DNA of 64,000 nucleotides. It comes from Trichormus_B sp936914905 (GTDB lineage: Bacteria; Cyanobacteriota; Cyanobacteriia; Cyanobacteriales; Nostocaceae). The stretch is taken from assembly GCF_039871975.1 (NCBI RefSeq), contig NZ_JBDPLL010000001.1. The stretch is one strand, 5' to 3'. Below, piece after piece: positions 27,718 through 36,860 of this stretch (the first letter of the stretch is position 1; each line of letters opens with the position of its first letter). The translations under genes and the position numbers were made by a program. Below the pieces are notes generated by a model. It searched no databases. It was not told where the DNA came from and saw only the letters and a list, made by a program, of their open reading frames with translations.

Positions 27718-30516
27718 TCCTTTTGTCCAATTGAAGAGTAGGGTAGTGCATGATAGGAATTTAAGGGTATTGAACCAATAGTTAAAGGTTGAAAACTTTG
27801 TGCAGGGTTAGCTATTCTACATGAGTCTTCTAATAAATAATCTGGGTATATTCGGTTTTCATTAAGATGTTCTCTTACAGATAATCTTGTCAGTCCAATT
27901 CTACTATCTAGAGGTAGATTTCCTGCTGCAACAATACAAGGAATATCCTGTTGCCATGTTAAATTATCAATAGCTGATGCCCAAGCACTCATATATCTAG
28001 TTCTACAAGGAAGAGAACCAGTGATCGAATGATTAGAAATCCTAGTTCCTGTTTTTTGGTAAACAAGTTCTACAATTGCAGTTACTAGATTAGGTGGAAA
28101 TACTTTTTCAGGTAGTTTACCATTAGCTTGAATAAGCCTAGCATTTTGAATTCAGCAAACAGCCTTTTCACTACCACTACGAGGTATATTTATGGGCTAA
28201 ATAATTGCACCAGCTACACTTGTTTTGTGTCCACTATTTTCTTTTACATCATCAGGAGTTTTATCAGTTTATCCTGGAATCCAAGATGTTGATGTTTGTG
28301 AATAAATTGCTGCTTTCATAAGAGAATGTCTTTCTTGAATGCCACTATCTATAATGGTCCCAAAGTGTGCATTATAGATAGTGGTAGGCCTAGTTGAAAT
28401 ATTGGATCATCAATATCAGATACTTCTTTCAGCTGAAACTATTCAGCAAATTCATCTGGCTCATTAATATCAAAAATATAGGTAAAATTGTCAACTAAAT
28501 TTTTTAGTCTTTTACCTGAAAGTTGAATGCGACACGAAAAAATATCCCGTAAAGGAACTGTGACAAGTTCACCTCCCTCATCTTTAAAACTTTCAATAAT
28601 ATTGCCTTTATAAAATTTAATCAGCTCTTCAAATTCATATTGCTTTTCCCATGAGAGGTTTTCCCATTCTTGTTCTGTTAACTCACGTTTGGGAATCCAA
28701 TTCCTAACCTTTTTTGTAAAACTCTCATCAGTGTAATAGTGTAATAGTGTAATAAGGTTGTCGTTTTGGATAACTAAGGGGTCTCATTTCACTTTATACA
28801 TAAATAATACTTAACTCAACAGTATAAATCTGTTCTTCTTTTATGGTAAGCCAATTCTTATTTAATTCAGTAAATAAAGTAGGAGAGAGAATTAATTTTG
28901 GCTTTTTTTAGCATCTATTATTTATTTCCTAAATTTGAGCAACTTTATTCCCCCTATACTGTTCATTAATGAATTTCGCTATCTTTCTTCGAGGTTCACT
29001 CAATTCTAAATGTACTGATGTACCGATAATATAGCCGTCTTCTGTATCAGCAATTAATTCAATACCATAAGTTCTCAATCCATCTGGATTGAAAGGATCA
29101 GGATCAATCTGTAAAATGATCCTTCGAGATTTAAGTTATGGTTTTTTTCTTGTTCTCGTTCTTCTTGATTTTCTTGCCAAGAACATATTAAATATTCCAC
29201 TGAATTTTTCAGTTTACTACCATGTCCTTGAGGATTATTGGGAGGATTATTGGGAGCATCAAGTTTTGGTAGAAAGACTCAAATAGCAAGCAAACCATTG
29301 AGATCAGCACAACAAATGGAAAGAATTTGGTAGACACTTTTAACATTCCACTCTGGGCCAGAAATTTTAATCCTTGCTCCAATCTGTTTAAAGTAGATTC
29401 GACAGTTCCAGAACCAATAGAACACAGTTGTTGAGCTTGGTAGTAGCTGTAGTTAATAATGCGAGTGTGATATTTTTCCCTGATCTCGAAAAAGTTTTTA
29501 ACTTGTTTGCTTCGAAAATTATTAAATAAAGCTTGAATTAGCTCTATCTGACCTTGCCACAATAAACTCTCAATAGCTTGGAGACCCTTTAAAGAACCAC
29601 TAACTTATAAAGATTCTCTTTGAGGTGATACCAATCTGAAATTTCTAAAGGGTTGAATTTTTCAGTTCCAAACTGTTTAACTAAATTCCCAACTCCATCA
29701 TGACCATCCCCCAAACAGACACGGGGGTTAACCAAAGACTGCCTATTAACATAATCAACTAATGATTGGTTGTTATCAAACAGTGCCCCATAATAAATTC
29801 CTTATAGACGAACGGTTTTATAGTCTCGCCAGTAGCAGCCTGCTTGTGGTTTGCCCCGTAGTCGTACTTTTCCACCATCCATGCTCACTTCACAGATTGT
29901 GGTAGCTCCCAATCTTGTTCTACAACTAGTTTTTGTTGCGTCCTATGGCCAACTTTTACTCCTGTTAATGCCTCACTCAATTTCAACTTCTGCTTTTTGA
30001 TATGATTCCTTAGCTGATAGCCTCAAGCAGCACTTTTGAAGTAATGGACTTAATCGACTTCTTGGCTTCAAACCCAGTCTCTGCAACTGTTTAGCTTTTA
30101 GTTTTAGTTCTCCTACCAAGGTTTTGACTTTCCTGGTTTGACCTACTTTCCTTCCGGTTGTTTGTTCCATAAAAAAAGGGCTATTTCTGGACTTACCAGT
30201 TCTAATATTTGACTCCTTACTGTTTTTTCTATGCCTTCCAAGTCTGTTATCTGACTTTTGTCTCACAATCTTGCCAATTCTTCTAAGCAGGCTTTGAGCC
30301 GTTCTTTTTTATCCTCGTTCATGGTTGCTAATCCACACTTGTTTATCCTTATCTTCTTCTAACACTTGTGTATCTTCCAATAGTGGATGCTCCCCGATTA
30401 TTCAGATTAACAAGTGTTATTTGACTCTTTTTTCCTCCTCCTGGTGGTGATGCAGCACGTCTTTCTGTTGTTAATTTAAGATTTATATGTGGAAAAACGT
30501 GATAATTTTCAAGCAT
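27700..30516 (-). pseudogene. S8 subtilisin-like protease (IetS-like), split by an ISKra4 copy
   Basis: The gene starts at ATG 30516 (MLENYHVFPHINLKLTTERR, SPPGGGKKSQITLVN), is cut by the ISKra4 copy at 30394-29252, and resumes with QGHGSKLKNSVEYL. After frameshifts come DPFNPDGLRTYGIELIADTE, NWIPKRELTEQEWENL, the Asp motif IIDSGIQERHSLMKAAI, the His motif SGHKTSVAGAI (usually GHGT-x-VAG), and IDNLTWQQDIPCIVAAGNLP. The frame ends at 27700 before the catalytic serine. The gene lies 38 bp downstream of an AAA ATPase remnant, the arrangement of IetAS-type defence pairs. It is non-functional: IS-split, several stops, no Ser domain. Confidence 0.75.
29252..30394 (-). mobile_element. ISKra4-family insertion sequence, copy 2, inside the subtilase gene
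   Basis: 1143 bp bounded by GGGAGCATC (29252-29260) and GATGCTCCC (30386-30394). GATTATT lies immediately left of the element and again one base right of it, a probable 7-8-bp target duplication. The transposase lies on the minus strand with the same frame break as copy 1 (GTGAAGTGAGC before ATGGATGGTGG) plus an extra stop near 29810 (CTATAAGGAATTT). The element interrupts the subtilase gene at about codon 41. Confidence 0.8.
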
Positions 30517-30554
30517 TTTTTTCTCCACACACCAAAAATCTTATTCTCAAAAAA

Positions 30555-31394
30555 CTAAGAAACCTTGATTTCTGTGATCGCTTCTTCTAACTGTTCCTGA
30601 ATCACTAACTCCTCTCGCTCAAGCAAGGATTGCGCGTTTAGCAGCATCTTGTGCAACCCTCACAGCTTGAGCCGCAGAAAAATCTCTCATCTGCTCAATA
30701 ATCCTTGGCCAGTTGATAGATCCCACTTCAATAGCAGATAGTGTTTCTTCTAGTATAAATTCTAGCTCTTGTTCTCCAGGTTTACTTACTGCAATCAAGT
30801 CATCAAATTCTCTCCACAGGGCATTATCCAAAGATTTATTCAGATTCGTAGCCGCTACCATCGGCTTAGAGGAAGACTAATACTCATCCGAAATTTGCAA
30901 AAATGTATTTATAGCTTGCTTAATTTCTCCTACTTCTTGTGAGTCTTCTCGCGTCTTAGCAATCGAGTCACATTCATCAAGAAACAACAAAGATGGACTT
31001 TTTTCTGAAGCATCCTCAAATACAAGTCTCAAATTACTCGCAGTTTCTCCTAAAAAAGACGATACTTTTGCATCAAACCGAACTTTCAAAAGTGGTAAGC
31101 CAGTATTCCAAGCTAAACGCTCTGCAGCTAGCATTTTTCCACAGCCAGGAGGTCCATACAAAAGAATTGTTTGCCTCTAACGCAGTCCATGATGAGCTAG
31201 TCTATATCTTGCTGCATATTCACGCTCAATTTACTGAAAATGCTTCTCAATTTTTTTAGGCAATATTATGTAATGACGTAATTTATCCCTTGGTATAGTT
31301 GTTACCAGAGGAAGATTAAATCGCTTACTGGTTGGTAGTTCACTTTAACCCTGTAATTTTTCCGGTGTAGAATAAGTAGAGATACTCTTCTTTA
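30555..31394 (-). pseudogene. AAA ATPase (IetA-like), 5' truncated by an ISAzo13 copy
   Basis: From the IS boundary at 31394: SKRFNLPLVTTIPRDKLRHY, YAARYRLAHHGLR, stop, ILLYGPPGCGKMLAAERLAW (Walker A with M where T is normal), FDAKVSSFLGETASNLRLVF, SLLFLDECDSIAKTRED (Walker B), stop, MVAATNLNKSLDNALWREFD (sensor 1 and arginine region), then after a one-base shift EREELVIQEQLEEAITEIKV and TAG at 30555. It belongs to the CDC48/FtsH-like AAA group that pairs with S8 proteases in the IetAS anti-phage system. It is inactive: the N-terminus is gone and there are at least three stops. Confidence 0.75.
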
Positions 31395-31815
31395 GGAAAG
31401 TGGATTAAATAAGGTGTAAGAGTGCCAATAATATCTATACACTAGAAGGGTAAATGGAGAACTGGTAGATGATGGGCCCTGACCCTGGTGAAATTGAAGT
31501 TCAAATGCAACAATACTATAAGTCTTTGTCAGAGAAGGATAGCCGGATATGGGCGGCGATTGAAGCCCTAAAAGTAGGGTAGGGTCGGCAGCTATAGATC
31601 CGCGGCTTGCTGTTATGCCATCACCAAACCTGAAACTTCGGCTTGCAGGAACTTGAGGAAGAAAAGGTGGTTGAGCAGGCGAGGATTCACCAACCCGGAG
31701 GTGGATGGAAATCAGCCTTTGAGAGGATTGCCTCCTCAGAAGAGGGGTTTTTGGGAATGTTGGAGCGGCACACAGCCGGTTCACGGATGGATGAAACAGT
31801 CAGGTGGACTCATCT
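31395..31815 (+). mobile_element. ISAzo13-family element, left part before a gap
   Basis: Begins GGAAAGTGGATTAAATAAGG at 31395, preceded by TTA (31392-31394). Transposase codons follow: GPDPGEIEVQMQQYYKSLSE, IWAAIEAL, then TAG, TAG and TGA in the stretch to 31640, then ELEEEKVVEQARIHQPGGGW, SAFERIASSEEGFLGMLERH. The same three stops occur in the copy at 61622. After the gap the sequence belongs to a different IS (IS701 type), so the right half of this element is missing from the assembly or deleted. Confidence 0.8.
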
Positions 31816-31915
31816 NNNNNNNNNNNNNNNNNNNNNNNNNNNNNNNNNNNNNNNNNNNNNNNNNNNNNNNNNNNNNNNNNNNNNNNNNNNNNNNNNNNNN
31901 NNNNNNNNNNNNNNN
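31816..31915. other. Assembly gap (100 N) joining two different IS families
   Basis: Left of the gap is ISAzo13 sequence, right of it IS701 sequence. The junction may reflect nested insertions or a scaffolding error. Confidence 0.95.
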
Positions 31916-32307
31916 AAAAAGAAGACTCTAGAGACTATATAGTGCATCTACCAGATGAAGAAGCTCTCAGTCAAATCACCAAAAGTGAATTTGTGACAAT
32001 TCATGATACTCATTGGGGGATTGAAAGTTTTCATAGAGCCATCAAACAAGTATGTGGAATTTGTGGATTTATGGGGATTTATGGTTAGAGATGGCCAAGC
32101 CATTGAAACACAGATATTTTGTTCACTTCAAGCATTTGTTTGTTTAGAAAAAATGCTTGAAGTGAACAAAACATAATTTCTCATTGGTATGAATTGTAAA
32201 GGAACTTATTCACTTTAGTTGTGCGTGACTACATTGTGGACAATCTTACCAGTGCTGGTGCTGCTTAATACCCATGGATGAGTTTTTTTGTCAATGCCTA
32301 ACTCCTA
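31916..32307 (+). mobile_element. IS701-family element, 3' half
   Basis: Transposase fragment KEDSRDYIVHLPDEEALSQI, FVTIHDTHWGIESFHRAIKQ, then a 10-bp duplication of ggatttatgg near 32070 that shifts the frame, further stops, and RNLFTLVVRDYIVDNL. It ends with the inverted repeat ...TTGTCAATGCCTAACTCCTA at 32307. It lacks the 28-bp duplication seen in the 9085-10089 copy. Confidence 0.75.
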
Positions 32308-32682
32308 TATATTTTTTTTCTCTTGTTGTCTTACTGTTATTAGGGTCGTTGTTGTATTGTGCCACTTCTATTCTCGAACTATAAGACTCCAATTAAACTT
32401 TTGAAAATTCCCTACAGAAGAAGTTCTGTTCTTGCCTATTCCCTATTCTCTGACCTAATGAGTAATTATGCCTTCACTTCCCGTCAGAGATACAGCAATG
32501 AAACCGGATTATTATAGATATTGATGTTGGTATGCAGCGACACAGTTGTGAGGTTAAGCTGAGGATATATTTATCTTTTTAGTAGATTACACCCTGTTAC
32601 AGATTATAGGTAATCTTCCCGCAGGAACAGAGTAATATTAAAGAACATGAATCAAGCGTTAGGGTAGGTATCGCACATTGAC
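32308..32682. other. Intergenic region
   Basis: 375 bp with no supported gene or strong hairpin; the promoter of the DUF1350 gene should be in its right part. Confidence 0.5.
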
Positions 32683-33450
32683 ATGGACTGGAAAGACATC
32701 AGAGGCAACTGGGTAATTATTCCACCCAAACCCATCGGTATCATCCATTTTTTGGGAGGTGCATTTGTCGCTACTGCACCTCACCTGACTTACCGTTGGT
32801 TACTAGAACAGTTGGCAGCTAAGGGATACGTTGTTATTGCTACGCCTTTTGTCAACACCTTAGATCATAGTGCGATCGCAGAATCTGTAGTAATTAACTT
32901 TGAACGTACCCTAGAGCGATTACAGGAGACAGGAGAATTACACAAGCTTTATTTGCCAATTTATGGTGTTGGTCACAGTATGGGTTGCAAACTTCATTTA
33001 TTAATTGGCAGCCTTTTCAAAGTAGAACGAGCAGGGAATATCCTCATCTCTTTTAACAACTATACTGCTAAGGAAGCCATACCCCTAGTAGAACAGTTAA
33101 ACTCTACTTTGGCAATTGAATTTACTCCGACACCTTTCGAAACTAACCAGCTTGTAGAAGAACATTATCACATCAGGCGTAACTTATTAATAAAATTTAG
33201 TAATGACAATCTTGATCAATCAGCAGTTTTAACGAAAATTTTACAAAATCGCTTTCCAGAAATGGTGACAACACAAACTCTTTCCGGAAATCACACTACA
33301 CCATTAGGTCAAGAGATTAAATGGCAACCAGGAAATTCTTTTAGTCCCTTGGATGCTTTAGGACAATGGTTTAAGCAAGAGGTATATCGGGATTTAAACC
33401 AGCTAAGAAAAATTATCCTTTTATGGCTAAATCCTCTTGCACTAACATAA
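32683..33450 (+). CDS. DUF1350 family alpha/beta-hydrolase-like protein
   Basis: 255 aa. Begins MDWKDIRGNWVIIPPKPIGI, followed by HFLGGAFVATAPHLTYRWLL (oxyanion-hole-like region) and YGVGHSMGCKLHLLIGS around residue 100, where GHSMG has the form of a serine-hydrolase nucleophile elbow. The C-terminal GNHTTPLGQ could supply the histidine. DUF1350 is conserved in cyanobacteria and plastids; its substrate is unknown. It appears monocistronic and intact. Confidence 0.8.
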   Translation: MDWKDIRGNWVIIPPKPIGIIHFLGGAFVATAPHLTYRWLLEQLAAKGYVVIATPFVNTLDHSAIAESVVINFERTLERLQETGELHKLYLPIYGVGHSMGCKLHLLIGSLFKVERAGNILISFNNYTAKEAIPLVEQLNSTLAIEFTPTPFETNQLVEEHYHIRRNLLIKFSNDNLDQSAVLTKILQNRFPEMVTTQTLSGNHTTPLGQEIKWQPGNSFSPLDALGQWFKQEVYRDLNQLRKIILLWLNPLALT

Positions 33451-33678
33451 TAGCCCAACGGATATTTGAAGGCGAGTTTTTTTTTTAATGTTATTAGCTT
33501 CATAATTCTGAATTCTACTAACATATTACTCATGACTGCATTTACAGTGTATTGCAGGTAAATAAAGTACAAAATTTAGTACCAAAGCCATGTTTAAGAA
33601 GGGCTATGTTACTGATCTTCAATTGGTCCTAGATATTTTTATTTCTGCAGAAAATATGAATTGTGTGCGATATTTATT

Positions 33679-34815
33679 ATGTTTCAAATTTTAGTAATTG
33701 ATGATGATTATTCAATACAAATCTTCCTAAGAAGGATCTTGGAAAAACAGGGCTATGAAGTAATTACTGCCAGTAATGGACAGGAAGGTATTTTACAGGC
33801 AGTTGCTTCTCCTCCAGCCCTAATTATTTGTGACTGGATCATGCCATGTTTAACAGGGATAGAAGTCTGCGATCGCATTAAAAAAGATCCCAATTTATCT
33901 ACCACATTTTTTATTTTATTAACATCCTTAGATTCAGTAGCTGATCGTGTCAAGGGACTAGATGCAGGTGCTGATGATTTTATCTCCAAACCTATAGAAC
34001 AAAATGAGCTTCAAGCTAGAGTTAGAGCAGGATTACGTCTACATCAGTTAAATCGAGATTTACAAAGCCAAAAATTATTATTAGAAACAGAACTAGCAGA
34101 AGCTGCAGAATATGTGAAATCCCTTCTACCTTTACCTATGTCTGCACCTATAGCTATTAATTCTCGATTTATTCCTTCTCGACAACTGGGAGGTGATTGC
34201 TTTGATTATTATTGGCTTGATTCTGATTATGTGGCAATTTACCTATTAGATACTGCTGGACATGGACTCAGAGCAACTCTTCCCTCTGTTTCTGTATTGA
34301 ATCTACTTCGCTCTAGGGCACTAAAAGGACTTAATTATTATCAACCTAGTCAGGTTTTAACAGCTTTAAATAATACTTTTCAAATGAATTATCAAAATGA
34401 TAAATATTTTACTATTTGGTATGGGGTATATAACCGTATCAATCGCCAATTAACTTATGCAAGTGCGGGACATCCACCAGCAATATTAGTTTCTGGAAAA
34501 TCCCCTGCTACTACAGAATTAAAACTATTGAAAACACCTGGTATGCCAGTGGGGATGTTTCCTGAAGCAAAATATGTAGATAGAGCTTGCAAGATTGACA
34601 ACTTCAGTAGCCTTTACATTTTTAGTGATGGTGCTTATGAAATTACTAAATCAGATGGGACTCTTTGGAATATAGACGGATTTATTCAGTTGCTAGTTAG
34701 TTTACAACATTCAGTTGATTACCAACTTGAACATATCCTGAATTATTTAATCGATTTAAACTCCAAAGAAGCCTTTGATGATGATTTATCTATCCTACAA
34801 ATTAAGTTCGATTAA
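33679..34815 (+). CDS. Response regulator with PP2C-type (SpoIIE/RsbU) phosphatase domain
   Basis: 378 aa from ATG 33679 (an in-frame TTG at 33661 is less likely). The N-terminal receiver domain has the acidic pocket (LVIDDD), phospho-acceptor Asp in ICDWIMPCLTG, and FILLTSLDS / FISKPIEQNE with the conserved Thr/Ser and Lys. After a helical linker comes a PP2C/SpoIIE phosphatase domain: RQLGGDCFDYYWL, LLDTAGHGLRATLPS, YASAGHPPAILV, FSDGAYEI, DDDLSILQIKFD, all metal ligands present. It should dephosphorylate a STAS antagonist in response to phosphorelay input. A STAS gene converges on it with a 4-bp overlap. Confidence 0.85.
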   Translation: MFQILVIDDDYSIQIFLRRILEKQGYEVITASNGQEGILQAVASPPALIICDWIMPCLTGIEVCDRIKKDPNLSTTFFILLTSLDSVADRVKGLDAGADDFISKPIEQNELQARVRAGLRLHQLNRDLQSQKLLLETELAEAAEYVKSLLPLPMSAPIAINSRFIPSRQLGGDCFDYYWLDSDYVAIYLLDTAGHGLRATLPSVSVLNLLRSRALKGLNYYQPSQVLTALNNTFQMNYQNDKYFTIWYGVYNRINRQLTYASAGHPPAILVSGKSPATTELKLLKTPGMPVGMFPEAKYVDRACKIDNFSSLYIFSDGAYEITKSDGTLWNIDGFIQLLVSLQHSVDYQLEHILNYLIDLNSKEAFDDDLSILQIKFD

Positions 34816-35138
34816 TTCTTAGCTAATAAAATCTGATTAAACTCATCTTTGCTGGGAAATATTTCAAATATCTCAGTCATACTAGTCAACTCAAATATCA
34901 TTCTCACTTGATCGTTAATAGAACAGAGAACCATTTTTTTGCCAGCATCCCGAAGTGTTTTAAAAGCCAAAACTAGAGTTCCTAAACCAGAGCTATCCAG
35001 AAATGTAATATTTTGACAATCTAATAACACAATCTCAGCGCCACTTTCCAGAATTATGGCAATCGCTTGCTGAAACTCTGATGAGGTTTGGGCGTTTAAA
35101 TTTTTTTTAAGTGTAAGAACTTTAACCTTTTGATTCAT
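34812..35138 (-). CDS. STAS domain anti-sigma factor antagonist
   Basis: 108 aa from ATG 35138 (MNQKVKVLTLKKNLNAQTSS), ignoring an upstream extension to 35192. The STAS fold includes VLLDCQNITFLDSSGLGTLV, where DSSG carries the serine that a partner kinase phosphorylates. Such proteins bind anti-sigma kinases when dephosphorylated. The adjacent PP2C phosphatase is the natural partner, giving two of the three parts of a partner-switching module; no kinase of the RsbW type is in the window. The last 4 bp overlap the 3' end of the phosphatase gene. Confidence 0.85.
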   Translation of the reverse strand: MNQKVKVLTLKKNLNAQTSSEFQQAIAIILESGAEIVLLDCQNITFLDSSGLGTLVLAFKTLRDAGKKMVLCSINDQVRMIFELTSMTEIFEIFPSKDEFNQILLAKN

Positions 35139-35405
35139 GATTAGGTTACTCTGGTTGATATCAATAGACCTCTTGTAGCTAGTATATACCAAACTAGAAA
35201 ATTTATAAAAAAAATCCTTTCTAAAGGATGTGAATTTCTTACAAAAAAATATGATCAGCTAATTATAAATTAGCCAATAAAGAATTTATTGAAAATGGTT
35301 AGATACGAACTTATAAATAATAATTTTTAGCTAGTATGGTGAGCCACCAATCAAAAATTTTAATTCCGTTTGTGCTATCAGTTCAGTATTGATATAAATC
35401 ACCAA

Positions 35406-36098
35406 TTAGAGCCGATTCACCTTGGCTCGATGGAGCAGTTTTTCACCCTTACGGTATCCAATGTAACATACTTTAACTATTTCTCCTGGTTGTGCTACTC
35501 CTGCCAGTAGTTCGTGTAATTGGGGATTATAAGGTATTTCTGATCCCACAGACGCGATCGCTTCCACCCCCCAAGCCTGCAATAATTGATCAAGAGGCTT
35601 TTGCACCAAAGGTAGTATTTTCACCGCCTCTAGCTGAGGATTTTCTCTAGCTTTCTGCGCTACTGTCGGCCAGAACAACAATAAAGACTCCAAGATTTGC
35701 AAACCTGATTCCTGAAACTCCTGCTGTAATAACTCTTGCTGTTTTTCCAACATCAGCACAATTCGCTCGTACTCTCCTTTTAAATTTGTATGTTCTTGTA
35801 CTAAATCTATACCAGTATTTAAACTTTGAGTTAAATTTCGAGTATCGACTGTTAAATTCAACACCTGGTAATCAGAACTCGCATCTGAAAAATTTGCTGC
35901 TAATTCACTCAATGATAGTTGTAAGACTTTGGCTAACTTCAGCAAAACTTCCAGTCGCATTTGCTTTAGCTTTCCCCTCCGCAATTGCAAGATTTGACGT
36001 TCTGAGACACCAGCCGCAGCACTTAGAGATTTAAAACTGGAAATACCCACACATTGCATTAAATTTTGCAACTTTTGAGTCAAATCATCATCGGGCAT
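35406..36098 (-). CDS. HTH domain protein with GrpE-like C-terminal region
   Basis: 230 aa. An N-terminal XRE-type helix-turn-helix (FKSLSAAAGVSERQILQLRR, LEVLLKLAKVLQLSLSELA) is followed by a coiled coil (YERIVLMLEKQQELLQQEFQ) and a C-terminal part resembling the GrpE head (ASVGSEIPYNPQLHELLAGV, IVKVCYIGYRKGEKLLHRAK). GrpE is the nucleotide exchange factor of DnaK; here a DNA-binding domain is fused to it, a known but unusual cyanobacterial arrangement. Whether it acts on DnaK or as a regulator is not known. Confidence 0.7.
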   Translation of the reverse strand: MPDDDLTQKLQNLMQCVGISSFKSLSAAAGVSERQILQLRRGKLKQMRLEVLLKLAKVLQLSLSELAANFSDASSDYQVLNLTVDTRNLTQSLNTGIDLVQEHTNLKGEYERIVLMLEKQQELLQQEFQESGLQILESLLLFWPTVAQKARENPQLEAVKILPLVQKPLDQLLQAWGVEAIASVGSEIPYNPQLHELLAGVAQPGEIVKVCYIGYRKGEKLLHRAKVNRL

Positions 36099-36282
36099 AA
36101 AATATGGAGCCTAAGGCACCGTCACCTAACTATACCCCATTACCCCATTTTTAACAAAGCTAGGGTGTAGGGTGTAGAGGGGTAAAGAAAAATTATTTGA
36201 TTAAATCAACATCTTCCTCAAGACCCAAGTGGTTTAAAGCCCAGATCCTTCACTTCGTTTAGGACGCTTCGTGATTTATTGA

Positions 36283-36660
36283 TGGGGATACCCCACACCC
36301 TTCTTAAAATCTTTAATCTTTCAACAAACTTGTCAACATCCAAGCAGTTTTTTCATGAACCTGCATTCTTTGAGTTAATAAGTCTGCACTGGGTTGATAA
36401 CAATGACAACCAGAAAAGCCATAATACCGTCCATCGACTTCTAGGACATCTATAGGTTCTTGCTCACCAATTGGGGATACCCCACACCCTTCTTAAAATC
36501 TTTAATTTTTCAACAAACTTGTCAACATCCAAGCAGTTTTTTCATGAACCTGCATTCTTTGAGTTAATAAGTCTGCACTGGGTTGATAACAATGACAACC
36601 AGAAAAGCCATAGTACCGTCCATCGACTTCTAGGACATCTATAGGTTTTTGCTCACCAAT
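36283..36660. repeat. 189-bp direct tandem duplication
   Basis: Units 36283-36471 and 36472-36660 differ at only a few positions. Each contains the 3' portion of the sulfiredoxin-Dps chimera on the minus strand plus the 'tggggataccccacaccctt' stretch. Confidence 0.9.
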
Positions 36661-36762
36661 TTCGGCAATGGAAGCCATTCAAAATACTACTGTTTGGGGA
36701 TCGTTCTGACGTGGTAATGGACGTTGAATTTGATTTATGGGAATGTCTTGAATCTTCACCAT
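36502..36762 (-). pseudogene. Sulfiredoxin fragment fused to a Dps-like tail, with an in-frame stop
   Basis: From ATG 36762: MVKIQDIPINQIQRPLPRQN, DPQTVVF, TGA (36679-36681), then MASIAEIGEQKPIDVLEVDG, RYYGFSGCHCYQPS. This is the ParB-fold sulfiredoxin with its catalytic GCH motif (normally GCHR). It then changes to ADLLTQRMQVHEKTAWMLTS, which matches the C-terminal helix of Dps-family ferritin-like proteins, and ends at 36502. The fusion probably arose by deletion between two oxidative-stress genes. The 3' part is repeated once more to the left by the tandem duplication. Confidence 0.65.
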
Positions 36763-36860
36763 AAGACTTTTGTTAATTATTTTTGTTTTATGTCCTAAAT
36801 AAATGATAGTCGATATAACTCTATTTTCTAAGTAACGGATGTTCAACAGGTAGTGATATC

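Noticed and set aside
28342..28384. Strong palindrome (15-bp arms CCACTATCTATAATG, 13-nt loop) that could be a terminator
   Set aside because: It sits inside the broken subtilase gene over the catalytic Asp codons (ATTATAGATAGTGG); it is better explained as a local inverted duplication in a decaying gene.
25262..29251. Inversion of the ndhD segment by recombination between the two opposite ISKra4 copies
   Set aside because: If that had happened the target duplications would be swapped between copies, but copy 2 keeps its own GATTATT pair, and the flanks of copy 1 match neither.
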